Assembly: GCF_000568405.1 (NCBI RefSeq)
Contig: NZ_ARZY01000007.1
Location: 62,001 to 126,000, forward strand
Reading direction: 5' to 3'
Length of the DNA: 64,000 nt
Source: Catenovulum agarivorans DS-2
GTDB taxonomy: Bacteria > Pseudomonadota > Gammaproteobacteria > Enterobacterales > Alteromonadaceae
Shown here: positions 10,012 through 18,241 of the stretch, piece by piece
How positions within the stretch are numbered: position 1 is the first letter of the stretch
How the letters are laid out: every line of letters starts with the position of its first letter
Notes under the pieces: model-generated
The model's database searches: none
Told to the model about the DNA's origin: nothing
The model's input: the letters and a program-made list of their open reading frames with translations, nothing else
Translations under genes and position numbers: made by a program

Positions 10012-10026
10012 ATTATTGAGGCTGTC

Positions 10027-10548
10027 TTGAGTATTATTTTAGGTATAGATCCTGGTTCGCGTATTACCGGGTACGGTGTGGTACGTCAGCATGGACGCCA
10101 CTTTCAATATATGGGAAGCGGTTGTATCCGTTTGGGCAATGATCCGCTAGCTGAGCGTCTGATTGTTATTTTTAATGCAGTTAGTCAGCTTATTGAACAA
10201 TACCAACCTGATTTGTTTGCCATAGAGCAGGTGTTTGTTGCACACAACCCTGATTCGGCGCTGAAGCTCGGCCAAGCACGAGGTGCCGCGATTGTGGCTG
10301 CTGGTCATGCTAAATTGCCTGTTGCAGAGTATTCTGCTCGACAAATTAAACAAGCAGTCGTTGGTAAAGGTAGTGCTGAAAAAACACAAGTCCAGCATAT
10401 GGTCAGCCATATTTTAAAATTAACCAAAGCCCCTCAAGCAGATGCTGCGGATGCATTAGCTGTTGCTTTATGTCATGGGCATACACAGCAAAGCTTAATC
10501 AGTTTAGCAGGGCAAGCACGTAAAACCGTGCGTGGACGTTTGCGTTAG
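10027..10548 (+). CDS. ruvC: Crossover junction endodeoxyribonuclease RuvC
   Basis: Holliday-junction resolvase that nicks junctions held by RuvAB. The 173-residue product has the four expected acidic residues at Asp7 (LGIDPGS), Glu67 (AIEQVF), Asp139 and Asp142 ([11 protein letters not shown]). The start is a TTG at 10027, chosen because [19 protein letters not shown] aligns with the known N-terminus and a GAGG ribosome-binding site lies six bases upstream. It heads the ruvC-ruvA-ruvB run. Confidence 0.95.
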   Translation: MSIILGIDPGSRITGYGVVRQHGRHFQYMGSGCIRLGNDPLAERLIVIFNAVSQLIEQYQPDLFAIEQVFVAHNPDSALKLGQARGAAIVAAGHAKLPVAEYSARQIKQAVVGKGSAEKTQVQHMVSHILKLTKAPQADAADALAVALCHGHTQQSLISLAGQARKTVRGRLR

Positions 10549-10556
10549 GAGACAAA

Positions 10557-11174
10557 ATGATTGCTAAGTTAACCGGTAAAGTAATTGAAAAACTGCCCCC
10601 TGAATGTATTTTAGACGTGGCAGGTGTTGGTTATGAGGTATTTTTGCCTATGACCAGTTTTTACAAGCTACCAGAATTAAACCAATCTGCATCTATTTAC
10701 ATACACCAAGTCATTCGCGAAGATGCACATACCTTGTATGGTTTTCACAATCGACTGCATAGAGACTTGTTCCGTGAACTATTGAAAGCAAATGGTGTTG
10801 GACCAAAACTAGCGTTGGCAATATTGTCAGCCATGAGCGCAGAAGAGTTTATATCTATCGTGCAAAGTGAATCTGTTGGTCTGTTGGTAAAAGTGCCTGG
10901 TGTAGGCAAAAAAACCGCCGAACGATTGTTGTTAGAAATGAAAGACAAGCTGGTCAAATGGTCGGCACAAATGGTTTCTAGCGGCATCATGCTTGAGTCG
11001 ACCTCAGAGCCAATGATTCAAAATACTGAACCGTCGAGTGGTCAAGACGCAATTGAAGCTCTGGTTGCTTTGGGGTATAAAACAAATCAAGCTGAAAGTG
11101 CGGTGAAAAAAGTTGCAAAAACAGGTTTGTCGAGTGAAGAAATTATTCGCCAAGCCCTCAAGAGTATGTTGTAA
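10557..11174 (+). CDS. ruvA: Holliday junction branch migration protein RuvA
   Basis: RuvA tetramers bind the four-way junction and load the RuvB motors. The 205-residue protein shows the N-terminal OB fold, tandem helix-hairpin-helix motifs ([16 protein letters not shown] and [20 protein letters not shown]), an acidic-pin region, and the C-terminal three-helix RuvB-binding domain ([19 protein letters not shown]). It starts 8 bp after ruvC with a good GGAG site and is followed by ruvB after 2 bp. Confidence 0.96.
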   Translation: MIAKLTGKVIEKLPPECILDVAGVGYEVFLPMTSFYKLPELNQSASIYIHQVIREDAHTLYGFHNRLHRDLFRELLKANGVGPKLALAILSAMSAEEFISIVQSESVGLLVKVPGVGKKTAERLLLEMKDKLVKWSAQMVSSGIMLESTSEPMIQNTEPSSGQDAIEALVALGYKTNQAESAVKKVAKTGLSSEEIIRQALKSML

Positions 11175-11176
11175 AC

Positions 11177-12196
11177 ATGATTGAAGCAGACAGAATTATC
11201 AGTGCCAGTGCACAATCAGATGAAGAAATAATAGATAGGGCAATACGTCCAGAAAAGCTCGCTGATTACACTGGGCAAAAGCGTGTGGTTGAACAGATGA
11301 ATATCGCAATTGAAGCGGCACGCAAGCGCGCAGATGCGTTAGACCATGTGCTGATATTTGGCCCGCCAGGGTTAGGTAAAACGACACTTGCACGTATTAT
11401 CGCCAATGAAATGGGCGTGAATATAAAAACAACCTCAGGGCCTGTTTTAGAAAAAGCTGGTGATCTAGCTGCATTGTTAACCAATCTTGAACCGCATGAT
11501 GTGTTATTTATCGACGAAATCCATCGATTAAGTCCAGTGGTGGAAGAGGTTTTATACCCAGCAATGGAAGATTACCAACTAGACATTATGATAGGTGAGG
11601 GGCCTGCCGCTCGTTCAATTAAGTTAGATTTGCCTCCGTTTACACTGGTCGGAGCGACAACACGAGCCGGTTCATTGACCTCGCCATTGCGTGACCGTTT
11701 TGGTTTGGTGCAAAGACTCGAGTTTTATACGGTAGATGAGTTACAGTCTATCGTTAAGCGCTCAGCACATCATTTGGCAATGGATTTAAACGAGCAAGGT
11801 GCACTAGAGGTTGCCAGACGTGCTCGCGGGACACCTCGTATTGCGAATCGTTTATTGCGACGTGTGCGCGATTTTGCTGACGTAAAGTCAAATGGTAAAG
11901 CCGATGAGAAAATTGCCGCTCAAGCGCTCGATTTACTTGATGTTGATAGGAAAGGCTTTGACTATATGGACAAAAAATTATTAGAAGCCATTATTGAGAA
12001 ATTTGCTGGTGGACCTGTTGGTTTAGACAACTTGGCCGCAGCAATAGGGGAAGAAAAAGATACTATCGAAGATGTGATTGAACCTTTTTTAATCCAACAA
12101 GGGTTTGTTCAACGCACACCAAGAGGACGTATTGCTACTGCCAATGCTTATGTGCACTTTGGCTTGCAATACCCTGCAAGTGGAGAAAATAATTAG
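11177..12196 (+). CDS. ruvB: Holliday junction helicase motor RuvB
   Basis: AAA+ ATPase that drives branch migration. The 339-residue product contains Walker [12 protein letters not shown], Walker [14 protein letters not shown], sensor 1 (VGATTRAG), the arginine finger region LRDRFG and the C-terminal winged-helix domain ending with the TPRGR motif that binds DNA. Its TAG stop shares its last base with the GTG start of ybgC, so translation is likely coupled into the tol cluster. Confidence 0.97.
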   Translation: MIEADRIISASAQSDEEIIDRAIRPEKLADYTGQKRVVEQMNIAIEAARKRADALDHVLIFGPPGLGKTTLARIIANEMGVNIKTTSGPVLEKAGDLAALLTNLEPHDVLFIDEIHRLSPVVEEVLYPAMEDYQLDIMIGEGPAARSIKLDLPPFTLVGATTRAGSLTSPLRDRFGLVQRLEFYTVDELQSIVKRSAHHLAMDLNEQGALEVARRARGTPRIANRLLRRVRDFADVKSNGKADEKIAAQALDLLDVDRKGFDYMDKKLLEAIIEKFAGGPVGLDNLAAAIGEEKDTIEDVIEPFLIQQGFVQRTPRGRIATANAYVHFGLQYPASGENN

Positions 12197-12603
12197 TGGG
12201 TGCAGCGGAATTTAAATTTCCAGTTCGGGTCTATTATGAGGATACTGATGCTGGTGGATTGGTTTATCATGCAAATTATTTGAAGTATTATGAGCGTGCT
12301 CGAACGGAGTTTTTATCAAATTTGGGCATAGAACAAGATGGTTTACTCGCAAAGCATATTGGTTTTGTGGTAAAACGTATAACTATAGATAACGTTTTGG
12401 CAGCAAAGTTTAATGATAGGTTAACTGTGGTGACCAAAATACATGCGCTAAAAAGAGCTCGAATTGAATTTGAGCAACGTATCGAAAGAAGCGAGCGAGT
12501 CATTAATACCGCAATTATTGAAATTGCTTGTGTAGATTTGCAGCAACTTAAACCGATACGAATACCAGAATTTATTTTAGGGGAATTACAAAGTGTCTGC
12601 TGA
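12196..12603 (+). CDS. ybgC: Tol-Pal-associated acyl-CoA thioesterase YbgC
   Basis: Hot-dog fold thioesterase found at the head of tol-pal operons. The 135-residue protein carries the family signature [26 protein letters not shown], seen here in shorter pieces as YEDTDAGG with the catalytic Asp and [13 protein letters not shown]. It starts with GTG at 12196, overlapping the ruvB stop by one base, and its end overlaps the tolQ start by 11 bp. The arrangement implies a common transcript from ruv into tol. Confidence 0.93.
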   Translation: MGAAEFKFPVRVYYEDTDAGGLVYHANYLKYYERARTEFLSNLGIEQDGLLAKHIGFVVKRITIDNVLAAKFNDRLTVVTKIHALKRARIEFEQRIERSERVINTAIIEIACVDLQQLKPIRIPEFILGELQSVC

Positions 12604-13288
12604 TATGTCTTTTATCGGTTTATTTTTACAAGCAAGCTTGTTAGTAAAAGCGGTAATGCTGTTGTTATTAGCTCTGTCAATTATATCTTGGGCAATGATT
12701 TTCCAACGCAGCAGTATTTTAAGCAAAGCTCACAAAGACAGTCGAAGTTTTGAAGATAGGTTTTGGTCAGGTGTTGAGCTGGCTAACTTGTATCATGAAG
12801 TTTCGCATAAAATCGGTGAATCAAATGCAAGTGAAAGTGTATTTAAAGCCGGTTTCAAAGAATTCGCTCGAATGCGTAAAACCCCTCATTGTTCTCCTGA
12901 AGCCATCATGGATGCTACGCACAGAGCAATGCGAGTTTCCATGTCAAGAGAAGTCGATAAGCTTGAATCGCACTTACCGTTTTTAGCAACAGTTGGTTCT
13001 ATTAGTCCTTACATAGGTTTATTTGGTACCGTTTGGGGTATCATGAATGCATTTATTGCGCTTGGTGAAGTAAAACAAGCGACATTGTCTATGGTTGCAC
13101 CAGGCATAGCAGAAGCACTTATTGCAACCGCAATGGGTTTATTTGCCGCGATACCTGCGGTAATTGCATATAATCGCTTTTCCAACAGAGTTGAGAAAAT
13201 AGAAAATGGTATGATTAACTTTATGGAAGAGTTTTCATCTATTATTCATCGTCAGGCCATTGCAAAAATAGAAAAAGGCGGAGAATAG
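12593..13288 (+). CDS. tolQ: Tol-Pal inner-membrane proton channel subunit TolQ
   Basis: TolQ forms with TolR the proton channel that powers TolA and outer-membrane constriction at division. The 231-residue protein has three membrane segments: one near the N-terminus ([20 protein letters not shown]) and two in the second half around [14 protein letters not shown] and [20 protein letters not shown], with the conserved family residues. The GTG at 12593 is taken as start because GGGG lies just upstream and the protein aligns from there; an ATG at 12605 is the alternative. It overlaps ybgC. Confidence 0.95.
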   Translation: MSADMSFIGLFLQASLLVKAVMLLLLALSIISWAMIFQRSSILSKAHKDSRSFEDRFWSGVELANLYHEVSHKIGESNASESVFKAGFKEFARMRKTPHCSPEAIMDATHRAMRVSMSREVDKLESHLPFLATVGSISPYIGLFGTVWGIMNAFIALGEVKQATLSMVAPGIAEALIATAMGLFAAIPAVIAYNRFSNRVEKIENGMINFMEEFSSIIHRQAIAKIEKGGE

Positions 13289-13294
13289 TCTGCT

Positions 13295-13720
13295 ATGTAC
13301 CAGCGCAAGCGCCGTCGTCCAGTTTCTGATATTAATGTCGTACCATATATAGACGTTATGTTGGTGTTGTTAATTATTTTCATGGTGACAGCTCCACTGA
13401 TTACCGCAGGGGTAAATGTAGATTTACCAAAAGCCGAGGCTAACCCGTTGGCTGAAGATAGCAAACCGCCGATAGTGGTTTCGGTAACACAGGATTATGA
13501 ATATTTTGTAACGGATGGATCTAAAAAAGATGGTCCATTAAATCCAAGTGAAATTGCCACCATCGTTGCCGCTTTTCTGCAAGTAGAACCTGACAGACCC
13601 ATAATGGTAGAAGGGGACAGAAAGGTAGATTATGATGCTGTCGTGAGTTTAATGGTGCTGTTGCAAAAGCAAGGTGTCAAGTCGGTGGGTCTTATGACTG
13701 ATCCAGTGGGAGAGCAATAA
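13295..13720 (+). CDS. tolR: Tol-Pal inner-membrane protein TolR
   Basis: ExbD/TolR-family partner of TolQ. The 141-residue product has a basic N-terminus, a single membrane segment with the channel aspartate (Asp20 in VPYIDVMLVLLIIFMV), and a periplasmic domain. It begins 6 bp after tolQ and its stop overlaps the tolA start by one base. Length agrees with the family. Confidence 0.95.
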   Translation: MYQRKRRRPVSDINVVPYIDVMLVLLIIFMVTAPLITAGVNVDLPKAEANPLAEDSKPPIVVSVTQDYEYFVTDGSKKDGPLNPSEIATIVAAFLQVEPDRPIMVEGDRKVDYDAVVSLMVLLQKQGVKSVGLMTDPVGEQ

Positions 13721-14619
13721 TGCAATTTCCAATTGCTTTAGTTGTATCGATTGTTTTGCATTCGGCTATGTTGCTAGTATTGGTTTCTAGTATGGAGTTT
13801 GTCACGCCAAAACATACGCCGCAGCCGATGCAGGCGGAAGTTGTAAACGCTGTATCAGTCGATAAAACGGCTTTAGCCCAACAAATTAAAAAGTTAGAGC
13901 AACAAAAAATGGCGAAGCAGCAAGCTGAAGAGCAACGTGTTGCCGAACTAGAACGCAGAGCTCGTGCAGCGGAACAAAAGCGCCGTGCAAACGAACAAAA
14001 TATTGAAAAATTATCCAAACAAAGAAAACAAGCAGAAGCAGAAGCGCGGGCGGCTAAAGAGCGCCAAATTAAAGAAGCAGAACGTGCGAAAAAGCTAAAA
14101 CAAGAAGTCGAGAAGCAAGAGGCTGCAAAACGCCGAGCTCAAGAGCAGGCTAGAAAAGCTGCAGAAGAAGCGAAAAAAGCCGAAGCTGAAGCTAAGCGGA
14201 AAGCTGAAGCATTGAAAAAAGCAGAAGAAGAGCGCAAACGTAAAGAGCGTGAAGCACTTGAAAAAGCAGAGCAGCAAAGGCTATTAGAACAACAAATGAA
14301 AGCTGAAATGGAAGCGCGTAATGCCCAGCGTCAACAATACATTATGAGCGAACGTGACAAATACGTTGCATTAATCCGTTCAGCAATTCAAAGCAATTTG
14401 TTTACTGACCCATCATTGGCAGGAACAAGTTGTAAGTTAAACATAAAATTGGCCAATAACGGGTTTGTCACACAAGTTAAAACTTTGTCTGGTCATCCCC
14501 AAACTTGCCAAGAAGCAGAGCGTGCAGTGTACAAAACTAATCAGATGCCTGTATCGGAAGATCCAGAAGTCACTGCACAGCTTAGAGATATAAACTTAAC
14601 CGTTGCACCTGAAAAATAG
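13720..14619 (+). CDS. tolA: Tol-Pal periplasm-spanning protein TolA
   Basis: TolA links the TolQR motor to Pal and TolB. The 299-residue protein has an N-terminal membrane helix with the TolQR-contact pattern Ser10-x3-His14, then a very long alanine/lysine/glutamate-rich helix (about residues 45-205) and a globular C-terminal domain with two cysteines (SCKLNIKL, TCQEAERAV). The long charged helix yields spurious ORFs on the other strand. It starts at the tolR stop and is 18 bp before tolB. Confidence 0.93.
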   Translation: MQFPIALVVSIVLHSAMLLVLVSSMEFVTPKHTPQPMQAEVVNAVSVDKTALAQQIKKLEQQKMAKQQAEEQRVAELERRARAAEQKRRANEQNIEKLSKQRKQAEAEARAAKERQIKEAERAKKLKQEVEKQEAAKRRAQEQARKAAEEAKKAEAEAKRKAEALKKAEEERKRKEREALEKAEQQRLLEQQMKAEMEARNAQRQQYIMSERDKYVALIRSAIQSNLFTDPSLAGTSCKLNIKLANNGFVTQVKTLSGHPQTCQEAERAVYKTNQMPVSEDPEVTAQLRDINLTVAPEK

Positions 14620-14637
14620 AATTTAGAGCGTTAAATA

Positions 14638-15981
14638 ATGAAAAAAGTTTTTACCCTAATTTTTGGATTGTTGTTTATAACCCCAAGTTTTGCAGCGATT
14701 GAAATTTTAATAACCGAAGGTTTAGACGGTGCTAAACCAATTGCAGTGATTCCTTTTTCTTACGATGGCATTCAAACATTGCCTGTTGGATTGGCTGATG
14801 TAATCTCAGCAGATTTGGCACGCAGTGGTAAATTTAACCCAAAAGCTGTCATGGAAATGCCTCAACAGCCAATGACAGATAAGGATGTAGATTTTACCGC
14901 ATGGGCTGAAAAGGGCATAGACACCATTATTTTAGGGCAAATCCGTGATGCGCGCCCGGGAGTGTTCACAGTAACCTATCAAATTATTGATATTATTCGT
15001 GGACAAATTACTGGCGGCGGTGCACAAATGTTGAGTGATGGTCAGCTTGTCACATCCAACGATCATGTGATGTTAGCTAGTAAACCAATTCAGTTTGAGA
15101 GCAACGATTTTCGCCGGGTGGCACATGCAATCAGTGATAACGTATTTGAAAAGTTAACTGGCATAAAAGGTGCATTCCAAACTAAGATAGCTTATGTTTT
15201 GGTAACGGATCAACCGCAACGTCCTTATCAACTCGTAGTAGCAGATTACGATGGTTATAATGAACAGGAAGTGGTGAGAAGCAACGAACCACTAATGTCG
15301 CCGACCTGGTCGCCAGATGCAACCAAATTGGCTTATGTAACGTTCGAAAATCGTCAAGCTCAGATTTTTATTCACGATTTGTATTCAGGTAGCCGCGAAA
15401 TGATTGCATCATTTCCGGGCATTAACGGTGCACCTCGTTGGTCACCTGATGGTTCAAAAATGGCTATGGTGTTGAGTAAAGATGGTAATCCTGAAATATA
15501 TGTCATGGATTTATTGACGCGCAAATTAACTCGCGTCACCAACAATCGCTCTATCGACACAGAGCCGTCATGGTACCCTGATGGGCAATCATTGGTGGTG
15601 ACTTCCGAGATAGGTGGTCGACCACAGTTGTATCAAATTGATTTACGCACAGGTAAAAAGAAACGTTTAACATTTACTGGTGAAATGAATTTAGGCGGCT
15701 CTATTACCCCAGACGGTAAAAGCTTAATCACAGTAAACAGAACTCGAGGAAACTATCATATTGCGCGCCAGGATTTGCGCACAGGAGCTATACAGGTGCT
15801 AACTAAAACATATTTGGATGAGTCTCCTAGTGTATCTCCGAACGGAAATATGATAATTTATAGTACATTACATGGCCAAAATCAGGTACTTGCGCTGGTA
15901 TCTGTCGACGGACGCTTTAAAGCTCGCTTACCTTCAGGTATCGGGCAAGTTAAGTCACCGGCTTGGTCACCCTATATGTAA
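14638..15981 (+). CDS. tolB: Tol-Pal periplasmic beta-propeller protein TolB
   Basis: TolB cycles between Pal and TolA in the periplasm. The 447-residue precursor has a signal peptide cleaved after SFA (residue 19), an N-terminal alpha/beta domain, and a six-bladed propeller built of repeats such as [28 protein letters not shown] and [13 protein letters not shown]. Full length and typical. pal follows after 46 bp, in which no terminator is visible. Confidence 0.96.
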   Translation: MKKVFTLIFGLLFITPSFAAIEILITEGLDGAKPIAVIPFSYDGIQTLPVGLADVISADLARSGKFNPKAVMEMPQQPMTDKDVDFTAWAEKGIDTIILGQIRDARPGVFTVTYQIIDIIRGQITGGGAQMLSDGQLVTSNDHVMLASKPIQFESNDFRRVAHAISDNVFEKLTGIKGAFQTKIAYVLVTDQPQRPYQLVVADYDGYNEQEVVRSNEPLMSPTWSPDATKLAYVTFENRQAQIFIHDLYSGSREMIASFPGINGAPRWSPDGSKMAMVLSKDGNPEIYVMDLLTRKLTRVTNNRSIDTEPSWYPDGQSLVVTSEIGGRPQLYQIDLRTGKKKRLTFTGEMNLGGSITPDGKSLITVNRTRGNYHIARQDLRTGAIQVLTKTYLDESPSVSPNGNMIIYSTLHGQNQVLALVSVDGRFKARLPSGIGQVKSPAWSPYM

Positions 15982-16027
15982 TGGGGTATATTAACTTTTA
16001 AAATTAACTAATAATAAGGAAAAGCAG

Positions 16028-16582
16028 ATGCAGCCTACCCAATTATTGAAGTATTTAGTTGTAGCTCTACCTATGTTAACAGCAGCTTGTAGTACCACTA
16101 CTGGCGATGATGAAACCGCAACCTCAACCAATGCGACTGAAACCGCTACTACAGGTGCGACAGCTGGTAACAATGGTGACACAGTTGAAGTAATGACGTT
16201 AGAGCAAAAACGTCAAATGCAAGTTGAAGAAGAAAAGCGTAAGCAAGATACATTGCGCAAAACCAATACACTTTTCTTTGATTTCGACGATTCTCAAATT
16301 CAAGGCAAATATTTTGAGATTTTAGAAGCTCATGCTGCTTACTTACGTGCTAACCCAACTGCTAAAGTTGTGGTTGAAGGTCACTGTGATGAGCGTGGTA
16401 CACCAGAGTACAATATCGCTTTAGGTGAGCGTCGTGCTAAAAGTGTTGCAAAATACTTACAGAATTTAGGCGTGATGTCTTCACAAATCTCAACTGTAAG
16501 TTACGGTGAAGAAAAACCTTTAGATAAGTCTCGCAGCGAAGCGGCATTTTCTAAAAACCGTCGAGCAGTATTAGTTTACTAA
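16028..16582 (+). CDS. pal: Peptidoglycan-associated lipoprotein Pal
   Basis: Outer-membrane lipoprotein that grips peptidoglycan. The 184-residue precursor has a lipobox LTAAC with the modified Cys21 followed by serine, which favours outer-membrane sorting. A Thr/Ala-rich linker leads to an OmpA-like domain with FDFDDSQIQ and the peptidoglycan-binding stretch VEGHCDERGTPEYNIALGER plus RAKSVAKYL. Start has a good AAGGA site. It lies between tolB and cpoB as usual. Confidence 0.97.
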   Translation: MQPTQLLKYLVVALPMLTAACSTTTGDDETATSTNATETATTGATAGNNGDTVEVMTLEQKRQMQVEEEKRKQDTLRKTNTLFFDFDDSQIQGKYFEILEAHAAYLRANPTAKVVVEGHCDERGTPEYNIALGERRAKSVAKYLQNLGVMSSQISTVSYGEEKPLDKSRSEAAFSKNRRAVLVY

Positions 16583-16604
16583 TCAACTTAAAAGTAATAA
16601 ATAT

Positions 16605-17396
16605 ATGGCTAAACTAAGTAAATTAGTGGCTATAAGCATGGGAGTGGCGTCTTTGGCGTGCGCTCCTTTTGTTTATGCAGAGCAAAGAAATTTATCACTA
16701 AGCGAGCGCTTAGACATGATAGAAAGGGCAAATGACGCACGCGGGCGCTCTCAAGTTGAGTTAGCGCAACAAGTTGATTATTTGCAAACGGAAATTAGTC
16801 AATTACGTGGGATCTCGGAAGAGCATAACTACAAGCTTTCACAAATTTTAGAGCGTCAGCGAGAGTTATATCAAGAGCTTGATAAGTTAGCGCAATTGGC
16901 TCAACAAATGAGTGAGCTTAAAAGCCAAGCTCCGACATCCAGTTCAAGTCAGCTGCCTTTGATCACAGATAATAAAGTGGTTAATCCTGTACAGGCTGGC
17001 GCGGCTTCTTACGCAGAAAATTTGGATGAGAATCAAGCGTATGATAAGGCCGTCAACCTGGTCCTTAAGGATAAGTTATACGATAAAGCAATTCCTGAAT
17101 TTCGGGCATTTATCACTCAGTTCCCAAATTCAATTTATCAACCGAATGCACATTATTGGCTTGGACAGTTATTGTTTACCAAAGGTGAATTTGCTGACGC
17201 TGAAAAGAGTTTTGAAACTGTCGTTGAGCAGTATCCAAATTCAAATAAACGTGCCGACGCGATTTTCAAATTAGCTATGGTTGCACAAAAGCAAGGTGAT
17301 AAAACCAAAGCAAAAGCTAAGTATGAGCAGGTAATTAGCCAATATCCTGACTCAACTTCAGCTAAACTTGCAGCTGGTCGACTCAATGATTTATAG
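16605..17396 (+). CDS. cpoB: Tol-Pal coordinator CpoB (YbgF)
   Basis: Periplasmic protein that couples Tol-Pal action to septal peptidoglycan synthesis. The 263-residue precursor has a signal peptide (cleavage near VYA-E, residue 25-26), an N-terminal trimeric coiled coil (about residues 30-105, glutamine- and leucine-rich), a Ser/Thr linker, and C-terminal TPR repeats (AVNLVLKDKLYDKAIPEF, YPNSNKRADAIFKLAMV, YPDSTSAKLAAG). It ends the tol operon; no intrinsic terminator is evident after it. Confidence 0.93.
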   Translation: MAKLSKLVAISMGVASLACAPFVYAEQRNLSLSERLDMIERANDARGRSQVELAQQVDYLQTEISQLRGISEEHNYKLSQILERQRELYQELDKLAQLAQQMSELKSQAPTSSSSQLPLITDNKVVNPVQAGAASYAENLDENQAYDKAVNLVLKDKLYDKAIPEFRAFITQFPNSIYQPNAHYWLGQLLFTKGEFADAEKSFETVVEQYPNSNKRADAIFKLAMVAQKQGDKTKAKAKYEQVISQYPDSTSAKLAAGRLNDL

Positions 17397-17508
17397 CTGT
17401 TGAAAACTACTAAATAACTAGATTTGTACAAAAAATAACTTGGTTTGTTTAGATATTCAGCAAAGTATCTAGATTACCAAAAAAAACTAAAAAAAATTGA
17501 AATATTTG

Positions 17509-17536
17509 TTGCGTTCAGCCGTTATATCAGTATTAT
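17509..17536 (+). promoter_or_regulatory. Candidate promoter of the tRNA-Lys cluster
   Basis: TTGCGT (17509-17514) and TATTAT (17531-17536) are 16 bp apart and are followed by a GC-rich discriminator (ACGCCCCGCG) of the kind seen at stable-RNA promoters under stringent control. The first tRNA begins about 45 bp after the expected start point. Confidence 0.6.
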
Positions 17537-17588
17537 ACGCCCCGCGTTGGCAAGCAGGGTTCTGGTAACTCGGCTTGAAAATGAAAGT

Positions 17589-17664
17589 GGGTCATTAGCT
17601 CAGCTGGTAGAGCAGTGGACTTTTAATCCATTGGTCGCAAGTTCGAATCTTGCATGACCCACCA
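17589..17664 (+). tRNA. tRNA-Lys (anticodon TTT), copy 1
   Basis: 76 nt including the encoded CCA. The acceptor stem GGGTCAT pairs with ATGACCC; D arm AGCTCAGCTGGTAGAGC, anticodon loop CTTTTAA and T loop TTCGAAT are all regular. First of four identical copies. Confidence 0.97.
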
Positions 17665-17687
17665 CTTTTATTTACTCGCTATAGGAT

Positions 17688-17763
17688 GGGTCATTAGCTC
17701 AGCTGGTAGAGCAGTGGACTTTTAATCCATTGGTCGCAAGTTCGAATCTTGCATGACCCACCA
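17688..17763 (+). tRNA. tRNA-Lys (anticodon TTT), copy 2
   Basis: Identical in sequence to copy 1, with encoded CCA. It is separated from copy 1 by a 23-nt spacer unlike the spacers that follow. Confidence 0.97.
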
Positions 17764-17784
17764 TTCTTTTAGCGATTCCCTGAC

Positions 17785-17860
17785 GGGTCATTAGCTCAGC
17801 TGGTAGAGCAGTGGACTTTTAATCCATTGGTCGCAAGTTCGAATCTTGCATGACCCACCA
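17785..17860 (+). tRNA. tRNA-Lys (anticodon TTT), copy 3
   Basis: Identical to copies 1 and 2. The 21-nt spacer before it is the same as the one after it, so copies 2 to 4 repeat with a 97-bp period. Confidence 0.97.
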
Positions 17861-17881
17861 TTCTTTTAGCGATTCCCTGAC

Positions 17882-17957
17882 GGGTCATTAGCTCAGCTGG
17901 TAGAGCAGTGGACTTTTAATCCATTGGTCGCAAGTTCGAATCTTGCATGACCCACCA
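17882..17957 (+). tRNA. tRNA-Lys (anticodon TTT), copy 4
   Basis: Last of the four identical genes, with encoded CCA at 17955-17957. No T-rich intrinsic terminator is obvious immediately downstream. Confidence 0.97.
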
Positions 17958-18140
17958 TTCTCTATTTAATTCAAATATTCCCTTTGTGCTCTGTAGATTT
18001 TCTTTTTCCCAGAGTGAGTTCGATAGTTATTTATTCGGCGCTTGTTTGTCCATTCCTTGTATTAAAGCCACTTTGTTAGTTGTTCCGTGAATATAAAACC
18101 TGCTTGTATATTTGATGTAAATTTTTTGTGTTTTGCTATT

Positions 18141-18152
18141 GAAAACGTTTTC
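18141..18152. promoter_or_regulatory. LacI/GalR-type operator upstream of the cellobiose operon
   Basis: GAAAACGTTTTC is a perfect 12-bp palindrome with the central CG step typical of LacI-family operators. It lies 89 bp before the symporter start codon in the 284-bp gap after the tRNA cluster. No LacI-family gene is in the window, so the cognate regulator would be elsewhere. The rest of the gap shows no gene; a promoter is presumably here but none is convincing by eye. Confidence 0.55.
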
Positions 18153-18241
18153 TTAATTGGCTATTTTATTTATGAGTTTGTTATGGCTTATGCCACTAGC
18201 AGCTTTTTGAACAAACATAATAACAATATACAGGCACTAAT

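Larger units (their letters stand above)
17688..17957 (+). repeat. 97-bp tandem repeat of tRNA-Lys plus spacer
   Basis: Copies 2, 3 and 4 of the tRNA are joined by identical 21-nt spacers (TTCTTTTAGCGATTCCCTGAC at 17764-17784 and 17861-17881), giving an exact 97-bp repeat. This points to recent amplification by unequal recombination. Confidence 0.9.

Noticed and set aside
13692-14277. Cys/Phe/Ser-rich minus-strand ORFs opposite tolA
   Set aside because: They mirror the long Ala/Lys/Glu helix of TolA and have no start signals or family features.
17445-17657. A 70-codon plus-strand ORF running into the first tRNA-Lys gene
   Set aside because: It overlaps the promoter and most of the tRNA; the encoded peptide shows no family features.
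17589-17957. Regular direct repeats that could be mistaken for a CRISPR array
   Set aside because: Each repeat folds as a complete tRNA-Lys with encoded CCA, and the spacers are identical or near identical rather than unique.
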